DNA from: Saprospiraceae bacterium
GTDB lineage: Bacteria; Bacteroidota; Bacteroidia; Chitinophagales; Saprospiraceae
Length of the DNA: 64,000 bases
Reading direction: 5' to 3'
Assembly (NCBI GenBank): GCA_016714895.1
Contig: JADKBV010000012.1
Location: 310,001-374,000 of the forward strand
Shown: positions 1 through 8,379 of the stretch, piece after piece
Layout of the letters: the number at the start of each line of letters is the position of its first letter
Numbering within the stretch: the stretch's first letter is position 1
Made by a program: the position numbers and the translations under genes
The notes under the pieces: generated by a model
Databases searched by the model: none
Seen by the model: the letters and a program-made list of their open reading frames with translations, nothing else
What the model was told of the DNA's origin: nothing

Positions 1-3000
1 AACTCTAAGGCAATTTCTGCTGCACGGGCTTGTGGTATGCTATTGGCTTCTTTGAACCAATACCATACATTGATGGGATTGACCTGATGGCGGATACAAA
101 AATCTTCCAGATCATTGTTGCTTTGGTATAGAGTGGAGAAACCTTCTTTTATTTCCCATATTTGTTGGTCATCAAAAGTATTGATAGGTAAGTTTTGGAT
201 ATGCTCTGTAACTTCTGCTAATGGGTTTTGCAATTGTGCTAAAAATGCTTCCTTAGCTTCCTTTATCACAGCTAATGAACCAATGGAAACACCCATTTTA
301 GCTTCTACCTGTTTACGGTCTGTATCCCTGAGTTCATACACCTCAAAAATAAGTTCATTGATAATTGCTTCGTTGATAAGTACCTGTGTGTGTTGAGTAT
401 TTTCGTAATTAAGATATGCCAGGACTCTGTCTTTTAGGTTTGCACCTTGAAAAGAGAAAAGGGGTGATTGCACATAGTTTGTTTCAGTGATTCGGTACAA
501 ACATATATTGGATTTAATATCAATATTGTTAAGTGCCAATGAAGATATTTTGTTTTCAATTTCCTCATCTGGCAAGATGAAAGGTATTCTTTTTAAATCA
601 ACTGGCTGCACATTAACCGTTGGATTTAGGCAGTCAACTATATATAGAGACAAAATTGAATTTAGTAATCCAGCGAGATAATAAACATTTTTATAATTAT
701 ATATTGGAAATGTACTTGCACCACCAATATCGAATAAATGATTAGGTGGTAAGTGTCTAAATGAAATACCCTTACTTCCACTTGCGGAATAGGTTAATCC
801 TTCAAGGAAATAATATGGTTTAGCGTGTAAGTCTAATTTTTTGGTATCCAGATGCTTTTGAATAATGTTCCCATCTTCACCCCAATCAATAACTAACCAT
901 AAATTACCATACCATTTATTATACGGACCACCTTTTGCATATTTCACATATCTTTTTCTGTCAATATTGTAATTTTCTGAAATGTCTGACTTGCTGATTT
1001 CCCACCAAAATCGTAAAAATCTTTCATTATAAGATGTTTGAATTCCTGCTCTAATTGCAATAATTTTATCCAAAATGATTTCCTTAAACTTCTCCCTAAA
1101 CCGATCACTAATCCAATAGATAAAAGGCCAGCCTTCAATGATTTTAAGTTTTTCTTGCGGTAGGGTGTATATATGTTTGTCTTGGTTTCCGTTCAAAAGA
1201 TTTTCGAAGGAATCCTTAAATAGCTCTTCTTTGTTAAGTTTGCCGTGGTACGCTTGAAAATTAAAAAATAAAGAATCGCCTATTGGATTTTCAGTTTTTT
1301 TATAAATTGATGTTGCAGCATATACAACAACATAATTAGTCATAAATACTCCACCAAGACCTAAATCTGAGATAATCTCAACTTTCGATTTTGTTAGCAA
1401 AAATTTACGTACATCTTCAAAAGTTTTGATATACATAAATGTCATTGGCTGTATGGAAGCATAATATCCATTTTCGTTTAGCAATTCAAAACATCGTTTA
1501 ATAAATGTTACATAAAGATTAGTGCTAAAATTGAACGGTTTCTTATAATTGGCTTCTATAAATATTTTCAGTTCGGGACCAAAATCTGCACTATCAGTAT
1601 ATGGAGGGTTGGCTACTGCTACATCGTATTTTTGGGTAAGTAGCTGCAAAAAAGTAATAGCATCTTGTGTTTTTATATTCAAGAAAGTTTGCCCTTGTTT
1701 GGCGGTGTTTTGGGCTACTGCCTTTTGAAGGTTGGTAAAAAAACTGGTGCAGAAAGTTTCAAAACCTTCTAATTCTTGTTGCCCAAAAAGGGTAACTTGG
1801 TTGGGGTCGTTTTTATCTTTTGTGCCAAACCATTTCAAGTTTAGTTTTTCTTCTAAGCGAATAAGTGAGCCAAATTTGTGAGCATTTTGCAGGTCTTCCC
1901 AAAGGTCTTCAATAATCTTTCTTTCTCTTTCGCCTACGTTGCCATCTTCAAAAATATCTTTTACATCATTGTAAGCCGGTAAGAAAAAGTCAGAACTAAC
2001 GATATTGAAATGCTCTATTTTGGCAGTACGTTTTTTTCGTTTTGCTTTAATGTATAAACCCAATTGAGCCAACTGTATGGCACGGTCGTCTAAATCTACT
2101 CCGTGTAGGTTGTGTTCAATAATAAGTTTGGGTACATCAGCTTCATTGTAATCTGCACCATAGTTTTCTATTTGGTCTATGTACAAATCGTAATACATAT
2201 CAAAGCCATACAACAGATAATTACCCGATCCTGTGGATGGGTCAATCATTCTTATTTCGTGCAGTGGCTTTCGTTCTCTTGTTTGTTGATTTGGAGCATT
2301 GGCAATTTTATACTTATTGCGTATTTCACTATCGGGATACATTTCCAAATAGAGTTTTCCCAAACTGTTATCGACCAAAAACTGCACTACCCAACGTGGG
2401 GTATAAACTTGACTTTGAATGCTTACTTTGTTGTATTCTGTTTTATCGCCACTTAGTTTATGGGCTGCTTTTTTGTAGTTGTTGTAGCTTTCGTACAACC
2501 AACCCAATACATCATCACTTTTCCAAATTTCAGTTTCTACTTGTGTATCGGTTTCTACCTGATTAAATGCATTGATGATGCCTTGCAATTCTAATGCAGT
2601 TGGCAATAAGTGATAAGGATGTTGAGGGCTGAATAAAGGAATATCGGAAGCTAATTTTTGCAATTGGTCTTCTAAGAAAAGAAGTAAGCCTTCGGCTTCT
2701 TCGTTTCTTGCATTGGGGTTTTGCTCTAGCCAAGCCAAATGTGCAAAGGAACGACCACCGTGGCTTTCTCTTCTGGTTACAATTTCGGGGTGCAAAGTAT
2801 GGGCTTCCATTACTTTGAGAGCCGCCAAACGATTGAACAAGGTGAAAGTAAGTTCTTCTACCAACTTCTCGTAAGCATCTGCCACAGTACCTGTTTCTGC
2901 AATGAATACTTCTCTAATGGTTTCTATACGGTTTCGTTCCTGTTTGTATTCCGCAGGGATGGTATCAAAAGGTGCTAATGATGCATTAGAAATACCCATT

Positions 3001-3071
3001 CGTCCTAGTCGGTTACGAAAAGCGGTGTCAATTAGTTGACGAATATGTTCCGTGTGGTCTGTTAATTTCAT
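1..3071 (-). CDS. pglX: BREX type 1 adenine-specific DNA methyltransferase PglX (BrxX), C-terminus beyond left edge
   Basis: This is the site-specific N6-adenine methyltransferase of the BREX phage-defence system, which marks host DNA as self. The reading frame is open from an ATG at 3071 to the window edge, giving 1023 codons; the family is usually about 1200 residues, so only the tail is missing. The SAM-binding motif I reads DPSTGSGN at residues 277-284 (a variant of DPACGSG) and the catalytic motif IV is NPPY at 488-491. The last visible residues (VWYWFKEANSIPQARAAEIAL) run into the usual C-terminal region of the family. The start lies one base after the brxC stop (TAATATG), so the genes are probably translationally coupled. 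I checked the frame at several points along the gene and found no interruption. Confidence 0.93.
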   Translation of the reverse strand, partial: MKLTDHTEHIRQLIDTAFRNRLGRMGISNASLAPFDTIPAEYKQERNRIETIREVFIAETGTVADAYEKLVEELTFTLFNRLAALKVMEAHTLHPEIVTRRESHGGRSFAHLAWLEQNPNARNEEAEGLLLFLEDQLQKLASDIPLFSPQHPYHLLPTALELQGIINAFNQVETDTQVETEIWKSDDVLGWLYESYNNYKKAAHKLSGDKTEYNKVSIQSQVYTPRWVVQFLVDNSLGKLYLEMYPDSEIRNKYKIANAPNQQTRERKPLHEIRMIDPSTGSGNYLLYGFDMYYDLYIDQIENYGADYNEADVPKLIIEHNLHGVDLDDRAIQLAQLGLYIKAKRKKRTAKIEHFNIVSSDFFLPAYNDVKDIFEDGNVGERERKIIEDLWEDLQNAHKFGSLIRLEEKLNLKWFGTKDKNDPNQVTLFGQQELEGFETFCTSFFTNLQKAVAQNTAKQGQTFLNIKTQDAITFLQLLTQKYDVAVANPPYTDSADFGPELKIFIEANYKKPFNFSTNLYVTFIKRCFELLNENGYYASIQPMTFMYIKTFEDVRKFLLTKSKVEIISDLGLGGVFMTNYVVVYAATSIYKKTENPIGDSLFFNFQAYHGKLNKEELFKDSFENLLNGNQDKHIYTLPQEKLKIIEGWPFIYWISDRFREKFKEIILDKIIAIRAGIQTSYNERFLRFWWEISKSDISENYNIDRKRYVKYAKGGPYNKWYGNLWLVIDWGEDGNIIQKHLDTKKLDLHAKPYYFLEGLTYSASGSKGISFRHLPPNHLFDIGGASTFPIYNYKNVYYLAGLLNSILSLYIVDCLNPTVNVQPVDLKRIPFILPDEEIENKISSLALNNIDIKSNICLYRITETNYVQSPLFSFQGANLKDRVLAYLNYENTQHTQVLINEAIINELIFEVYELRDTDRKQVEAKMGVSIGSLAVIKEAKEAFLAQLQNPLAEVTEHIQNLPINTFDDQQIWEIKEGFSTLYQSNNDLEDFCIRHQVNPINVWYWFKEANSIPQARAAEIALE

Positions 3072-3072
3072 A

Positions 3073-6000
3073 TTAGTTTATTTCTATTTCGTCATTATCA
3101 GATGCAGAAGCCAATTTTTGTAATTCACTTTGAAGCCAACTTTTATATGCAGCCACTTTTAATTTAGAGCCTGGCAATGTAACGGAGTATTTTTTTACTG
3201 TTGGCAATGGTGCAGCACCTGTTGGAAGTTCGGGTGCCTTAGTTCTTATTAAACTGGCTTTAGCAATTTCAATCTCTGCCTTTTTGGTTGGATATAAATC
3301 AATGAATGAAAGCACTTCGGAATAACTGAATCGACTTTGTTTGTCTTTTACATCAAAATCAATTGCAATAGCAGAAAGTGTTCTTTGCTTTGCGTATTGG
3401 TTAAGAGCACTTGCTTTTGATGATGCAAAGTTATTAAGGCCAGCAGGTAATGTTTCGATTTCCTTAATTAGCTCAGACGCCAAAGCATCAATCTCTGTGT
3501 ATTTAGCAGTACAATCTTTCATAGCGGTACTAAACAATTGATGGTATTCATCTTTTGTTTTTTGGGCTGATTGTTGTAGAGATGCAAAGTTTTTGATTAC
3601 ATCACCATTTAAATGGCTGTCGAAATCTGTTCTTAGTTGTTGTATTGTTTCATTACTCATTGCAGCTTTTGTTAATTCGTCTTGCACCGCAATAATAAAT
3701 GACTTCCACTCTTTTACTTTTGAAAGGTTATTTTTGATGAACTTCTCTACTTTTTCAATATCCTGCAAGGCTACAAGAAATGCATCCTTAGCCGCTAAAA
3801 ATTCAACTGCCTTATCAATGTAGTTGGCTTCGCTTACCGCACCGGTAAAACCACCAATAAAGGTGGCGTTTTCATCAGCCTTTGGAAATAATTTATCAAA
3901 TTCTTTTTCACTGTTACGAAGAGCTGTTACTTTATCGGCAAAGTGTTTGGCTGTATCTCTTACGGCAGACACCAATTCAAAATCATTGGTATTGTAATTT
4001 ATTTTATGCCCTATGTATTTATCTACTTCAATGTCTAATAAAAACTGGGCTAACTCTTGTTTTTGAACCGCTGAAAGCGATTTAGAAACGGCTTTGAATG
4101 TGGCTTTGCGGAACTCTCTTGCCGTATTAAAAATGGCAGAAACGCCATCATCACGCCAAGAGAATTTTTCTACACCATTATATTTGGCAATAACTTTACC
4201 TGCTCTCATTAAGGCTGCTACTGTAGATATAACAGTACCAAATGTAAAGCCAGCAGGAGGTTGTTCTAAATCTTTTTCAAGTGTTGTGCCATCAACAAAT
4301 GTGTTTCTTATTTTGTATAAAATTTCTTCTGCAACCTTTAAATTTTCGCCAATAAAATTGCCCTGAGCATCAAAAAAGGCAAAATCGGTAGTAGTAAAGT
4401 ATTGTTGTAATCGGGCATTATTGGCTTCTTTAATTACAGAAGCTGCCACACTATCACTTAATTGAGCACTCAATCGTTTATGATAAACATTCTGAATGAT
4501 CTGTTTTTGTTGGGCTTGTAGCGTTGTTTGCCAATTGTCTTTATTTAATTGCAGTGTATTGTACAAATAAATAGCAGAAGCATTTATCAATGAATCATCT
4601 ACCAAGTCCTTAATCCTATTTTGCTTTTCTCCTTTGGCAGTAGAGAAGCTAATCAGTATTTTACCTTCTTCAGAATTGGGGTTATTGTATTTTTGCTCTA
4701 AATAGGTAGTACGTTCTACTTCATCTATTAAACGGTCTAATTCTTTAAAATGACTATTGTCAGGCACTAACCACAATAGGTCTTTATCGTTTTGATGCTG
4801 CACTTTTAATGCATCAATATCTGTAGTTCTGTTGTCGGAAATATTGTAAACGCTTTTAACCTTTAATTTTAAATATTTCAGATTGGGTGCCGTTAGTTCA
4901 TCATCATTATCTGTAGTAATAAAGAAATCGTACTGTAAGCCAGTATCGTTTACTTTGGCTATTGTTTTTGTAAACTGGGCTGCTTTGTATGCAGTTACTA
5001 ATTGTTTCTTTTTTACAAAGCCTTGCACTGTGAAGCCGTTCATTTCATCCAATAACCTTTGTTCAATATCGGAGGTAATGCGGTAAGTTTTATTAGTATC
5101 TAACAATACTTTTGCTTCTGTAAGCAATTCAAGTGCCTTTGTAATATCATCCTGAACTTTAACCTGCTCGTCAGGGTCGCTTATAAAGGATTTAACGATG
5201 TTAGGCAAAGTTGAAGGGGTAACTTCTGCTTCTGTTAAGAAATTGATGGTTTCTAAAAGTTTTCTTCCAGAAATTGATGAACCAGCTTCTGACAAAATAC
5301 GTTCTGCGTTATCGTAACGGCTTACCAAACGAACAGGTGGCTGTGGTTGCCCTTCTTTGGCAATATGCCAACCTGTAACTGTATGAAACAAATCGGTGTG
5401 CTGAACTTCCTGCTTTAAAATATCGTAAGTCGTGATAATCATTCCCCTTGCTGCTACTTTGGTTGAAGCATAACCCTTTGTACCAAAGAGAAAGTTTTGA
5501 AGCAAGTCGAACTGATACTTATAAAATGGATAGTAAGTGGCGTAGTTATCTGCACTATCTGTTTTGCTAATACCTGCTCCGTGAATAGAAGCGTGGTCTG
5601 CAATTTTTCCTGAATTTTTTTTGTAATGTTCAGTCAATTTTTGAATACCTGTTTCGGTTTTCTTCAAAAGCCTGTTGCGTATGATTACACCAACTTCGGT
5701 TGCTTCTAAGTGAATTTTTGTTTTAAAACGGTCAGTAACTTTTGTAAGTTGTGCTTTACTTACATTAGCATTATTAATTACATCATCCAATTTTTCCTGA
5801 GCTATTGCAATTGTCCAAACCTTGCCGCCTAATGAAGAAAGGGATTCGCTTACTCCTTCCAGGTCTAATAGGTTGAATTTTTGTTGATTTATGGCTTCAC
5901 TGGCTTCATCAAATAGAAAGATTACTTTCTCATTTTTTTCAACCTTCAAATAGTTGCTTATTTCTTCTTTTAATCGAGCAGCACTAAACTGGTCAATGTC

Positions 6001-6666
6001 TCTACGAATAGTGGTGATAAGATTATCATAATCTGCATCAGAGTTGCCTTTTTTTATGAATAATTCTTTAATGGCTTTTGCATACTTGAAAGAGCTGGTT
6101 TTTAACTCAGTCCAATCTGAGCCTGTGGAATCAAAAATGAAGTCTTGGACTGCAGTCCTATTTTCACTTAGCATTAATTGATATAAAAAAATACCGTGCT
6201 CATTTTCAGGCAAGCTAAGAGACCTTAGAAAGTTTCTGAATAGTGTGAAGGATAAGCCCTTAGCAGTATCTTGCTTTGCTATATCAAGAAATACTACTCT
6301 TGAGTGAATAGCATCTAACCTTGACAAAGCATTTTTAACTAATGCTTCATCATTAATGCCAATAAAACGCTGGGTTATTCTATCTCTTGCAGGTGTGCCA
6401 GCAATGATACGATTACTCAACATATAGCCAAGTAGCTTACCAAAGTATGATTTACCAGAGCCATAAAAACCCGAAATCCAAACACCAGTTTCAAGAATAT
6501 TAGAAGTGTAAATGCCAACAAAATCGGAATATTCTCTAGCTAAACCATCGGTAACTATATAACTTTCAATTTCTGTTTGTATTTCCTTTTCGGAAATATC
6601 TTCCAAGTCAATGACATTTTTGATGTCTTCGGATAAGTCTATGGTTAAAATTTCTTTTATTTTCAT
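3073..6666 (-). CDS. brxC: BREX system P-loop ATPase BrxC
   Basis: A 1197-residue protein matching the size and layout of BrxC (PglY), the large AAA-type ATPase of BREX systems. The Walker A motif is GFYGSGKS at residues 66-73, and a hydrophobic strand ending LFDEAS at about 251-256 is a convincing Walker B. The rest is long and helical, with coiled-coil-like stretches in the last 350 residues. It lies between brxB (14-bp gap) and pglX (1-bp gap), the standard type 1 order. BrxC is required for BREX defence and methylation in characterised systems; its exact biochemical role is not established. No frameshift or missing motif is visible. Confidence 0.95.
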   Translation of the reverse strand: MKIKEILTIDLSEDIKNVIDLEDISEKEIQTEIESYIVTDGLAREYSDFVGIYTSNILETGVWISGFYGSGKSYFGKLLGYMLSNRIIAGTPARDRITQRFIGINDEALVKNALSRLDAIHSRVVFLDIAKQDTAKGLSFTLFRNFLRSLSLPENEHGIFLYQLMLSENRTAVQDFIFDSTGSDWTELKTSSFKYAKAIKELFIKKGNSDADYDNLITTIRRDIDQFSAARLKEEISNYLKVEKNEKVIFLFDEASEAINQQKFNLLDLEGVSESLSSLGGKVWTIAIAQEKLDDVINNANVSKAQLTKVTDRFKTKIHLEATEVGVIIRNRLLKKTETGIQKLTEHYKKNSGKIADHASIHGAGISKTDSADNYATYYPFYKYQFDLLQNFLFGTKGYASTKVAARGMIITTYDILKQEVQHTDLFHTVTGWHIAKEGQPQPPVRLVSRYDNAERILSEAGSSISGRKLLETINFLTEAEVTPSTLPNIVKSFISDPDEQVKVQDDITKALELLTEAKVLLDTNKTYRITSDIEQRLLDEMNGFTVQGFVKKKQLVTAYKAAQFTKTIAKVNDTGLQYDFFITTDNDDELTAPNLKYLKLKVKSVYNISDNRTTDIDALKVQHQNDKDLLWLVPDNSHFKELDRLIDEVERTTYLEQKYNNPNSEEGKILISFSTAKGEKQNRIKDLVDDSLINASAIYLYNTLQLNKDNWQTTLQAQQKQIIQNVYHKRLSAQLSDSVAASVIKEANNARLQQYFTTTDFAFFDAQGNFIGENLKVAEEILYKIRNTFVDGTTLEKDLEQPPAGFTFGTVISTVAALMRAGKVIAKYNGVEKFSWRDDGVSAIFNTAREFRKATFKAVSKSLSAVQKQELAQFLLDIEVDKYIGHKINYNTNDFELVSAVRDTAKHFADKVTALRNSEKEFDKLFPKADENATFIGGFTGAVSEANYIDKAVEFLAAKDAFLVALQDIEKVEKFIKNNLSKVKEWKSFIIAVQDELTKAAMSNETIQQLRTDFDSHLNGDVIKNFASLQQSAQKTKDEYHQLFSTAMKDCTAKYTEIDALASELIKEIETLPAGLNNFASSKASALNQYAKQRTLSAIAIDFDVKDKQSRFSYSEVLSFIDLYPTKKAEIEIAKASLIRTKAPELPTGAAPLPTVKKYSVTLPGSKLKVAAYKSWLQSELQKLASASDNDEIEIN

Positions 6667-6680
6667 TTTTATTTAATTCT

Positions 6681-7250
6681 TTAGTTAACAATCATACATC
6701 TGTATTTGGATGCTGGTCTAGAATTTAGAAACAACAAATGGTCACCATCTTGCGATGCTGGATACAGAATGATTAAAGGTTTTTTAGATTTCATTACCAA
6801 CTCACTTTCCATTAAGTGAATATTGTCGATACCGCTACCATACAATGCACCAGAATGAATCAATACTGGGATTTTATCTTCATTGTAAGCATTTTCTATT
6901 TTAGAAAGTATCATTGAAAAAAGGTCGGGACCAGTTTCGCCTTCGGGTGATTTAAAAATTTGATGAACTGAGCCACGTAACATATCAAACATTTCAGCCA
7001 ATTGAGATTTGTTATTATCCACAAAAGAGATTAGCAATTCATTGAGGTCTATGATTGAATATTCTAGACCCAACATTTCGTTTATTTTTACGATATATTG
7101 GTTTTCTAAACTTGGAAGACAAACCAATAAAATAGAGTTACCCCCATTGGCATTAAGTCTTATTTCAGACCGCTTGTCTGATTCGACTAATCGCATTACT
7201 TGCGAAATAGTATGTTCAGGATTTATTGCTGTACTCATATATTGATTCAT
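6681..7250 (-). CDS. brxB: BREX protein BrxB (DUF1788)
   Basis: A 189-residue protein with the size and position of BrxB (DUF1788), a conserved small component of BREX type 1 loci. There is no enzymatic motif. A conserved-looking strand IPVLIHSGALYGSG and the C-terminal PLIILYPASQDGDHLLFL fit the family's alpha/beta fold. It overlaps the end of brxA by 35 bp in another frame if the ATG at 7250 is used; a second ATG at 7238 (MSTAIN) would shorten the overlap and is equally possible. The overlap and the short gap to brxC argue for one polycistronic message. Function is known only genetically: it is part of the defence complex. Confidence 0.9.
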   Translation of the reverse strand: MNQYMSTAINPEHTISQVMRLVESDKRSEIRLNANGGNSILLVCLPSLENQYIVKINEMLGLEYSIIDLNELLISFVDNNKSQLAEMFDMLRGSVHQIFKSPEGETGPDLFSMILSKIENAYNEDKIPVLIHSGALYGSGIDNIHLMESELVMKSKKPLIILYPASQDGDHLLFLNSRPASKYRCMIVN

Positions 7251-7974
7251 AAGTTTTTATTGGTTCTATACTTAGTTTATCGCCTGTATAAACCACATTG
7301 AAATATTTTGAAAACTTTTTTTGTAATAGCCTGTCGATAAAAGTCTGTTTTTCGTTGAAGCTATATTGTAACCATTCGCTATTCAAAAGATTTGGCTTAT
7401 CTGCGGTAGCTGGTAACCAGTAAGCGAATAGCACAAACATTGTATCCGATAAATGTGGATGTGTGATGCTTTTATTGACTGAGCCTTCCATCAAACCAAA
7501 CTTCTTCAATAATGTAAGATATTTCGAAGCTGTTGTAGTTATTGTTATTTCAGACCACTTCTTTAGATCGTCTTCGGTTTCTTTCAAACCTTTTAAGCAA
7601 GCAACTACTTCATCGTTTTTTATTGAAACCCTGCCACTGTATAATGCTGGGAAATATACTTTAGAATTTAAGTAGTTTAATAATTCGTTATTTACTGAGG
7701 CATTCCAAAACAATAGAAAAAGAACTTCGTTTGAAATTGCATTTGCCTTTATTACCGATTGGAAAATTGATTCTGAATTGGGATTTTTAAAACTTAAGAA
7801 AGTAGCTTTAATTGCTTTTTCAAAACGCATTACAGACTTATCCGTTTTAATTGCGGTGTAGGTATGTATTCCGCCTTTTACTTTGATAGAAGCCATATCT
7901 TCTGATTGGAAAACTTGAATTAAGTTCCAATCAGGAAGACTTCCTAAAACATTTATGTCTGAGTTTATTTTCAC
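7216..7974 (-). CDS. brxA: BREX protein BrxA (DUF1819)
   Basis: A 252-residue protein matching BrxA (DUF1819) in size and in position as first structural gene of a type 1 BREX operon. The start is GTG at 7974, one base after the stop of the XRE regulator (TAAAGTG), so translation is probably coupled. The sequence is mixed alpha/beta with no catalytic motif; residues about 75-115 (SVIKANAISNEVLFLLFWNA and following) fit the family's helical core. Published structures describe BrxA as a small DNA-associated protein related to the phage-shared NusB-like fold; that is family knowledge and not visible here. Its 3' end overlaps brxB. Confidence 0.88.
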   Translation of the reverse strand: MKINSDINVLGSLPDWNLIQVFQSEDMASIKVKGGIHTYTAIKTDKSVMRFEKAIKATFLSFKNPNSESIFQSVIKANAISNEVLFLLFWNASVNNELLNYLNSKVYFPALYSGRVSIKNDEVVACLKGLKETEDDLKKWSEITITTTASKYLTLLKKFGLMEGSVNKSITHPHLSDTMFVLFAYWLPATADKPNLLNSEWLQYSFNEKQTFIDRLLQKKFSKYFNVVYTGDKLSIEPIKTYESIYEYSNKS

Positions 7975-7975
7975 T

Positions 7976-8275
7976 TTATTTCTTCTTCTTATAATTAATT
8001 TTTTTGTCTGCTACTTGCATTGCTTCATTAGCAAATTTTTCATTTTTTACCACAGCATATATTTGGTCTGCAAGCCAAAGGGTTTGCAATTCTTCCAAGT
8101 CGGCTTTTAGTATTTGGGCTAATAATGGGATTTGCTCTTTCTTTAACTGGCGAAGCCCTTTTTCAATTTTACTTAGTTGAGCTGTGTCCATTTCGAGCAA
8201 TGGGGCTACCTGTCGGAGATACAAATTTTGTAACTCTCTTAGTGTTCTTATCTTATCACCAAACTGAGATTCCAT
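7976..8275 (-). CDS. XRE-family helix-turn-helix regulator of the BREX operon
   Basis: A 99-residue protein with a Cro/C1-type HTH in its first 60 residues: GDKIRTLRELQNLYLRQVAPLLEMD followed by TAQLSKIEKGLRQLKKEQIPLLAQIL is the classic XRE pattern. The C-terminus is basic (KKINYKKKK). It is the first gene of the BREX operon and lies 1 bp before brxA, so it probably autoregulates the operon. Most characterised BREX loci are controlled by a WYL-domain repressor (BrxR) instead, so the type of regulator here is a variant. The likely operators are the TTTGCAAA-type repeats in the 104 bp upstream. The inference that it represses is from position only. Confidence 0.88.
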   Translation of the reverse strand: MESQFGDKIRTLRELQNLYLRQVAPLLEMDTAQLSKIEKGLRQLKKEQIPLLAQILKADLEELQTLWLADQIYAVVKNEKFANEAMQVADKKINYKKKK

Positions 8276-8379
8276 CGTTTAATTGTTGACTTGTCAAATA
8301 TTGGCAAATATAAGAAAATAAAAACAACTAAATGTGTAATTGTGCAAAACTTGCAAAGTTTGCAAAGTGCAAAAAGTCT
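8276..8379 (-). promoter_or_regulatory. Upstream region of the BREX operon with tandem TTTGCAAA-type repeats
   Basis: The 104 bp between the XRE gene and the next upstream gene should hold the BREX promoter. On the minus strand 8351-8368 reads ACTTTGCAAACTTTGCAA, two tandem copies of a 9-bp unit, flanked by looser copies (TTTTGCAC, AAGTTTTGCA). Closer to the start codon there is TTTGCCAATATTTGACAA (about 8292-8309), a similar half-site pair. Repeated half-sites at these spacings suit operator binding by a dimeric XRE protein. No clear TAnnTTTG box was identified, so the promoter itself is not pinned down. Confidence 0.45.

Noticed and set aside
2112..2978. Plus-strand open frames opposite pglX
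   Set aside because: They are antisense to a continuous, motif-bearing methyltransferase frame and resemble no family.
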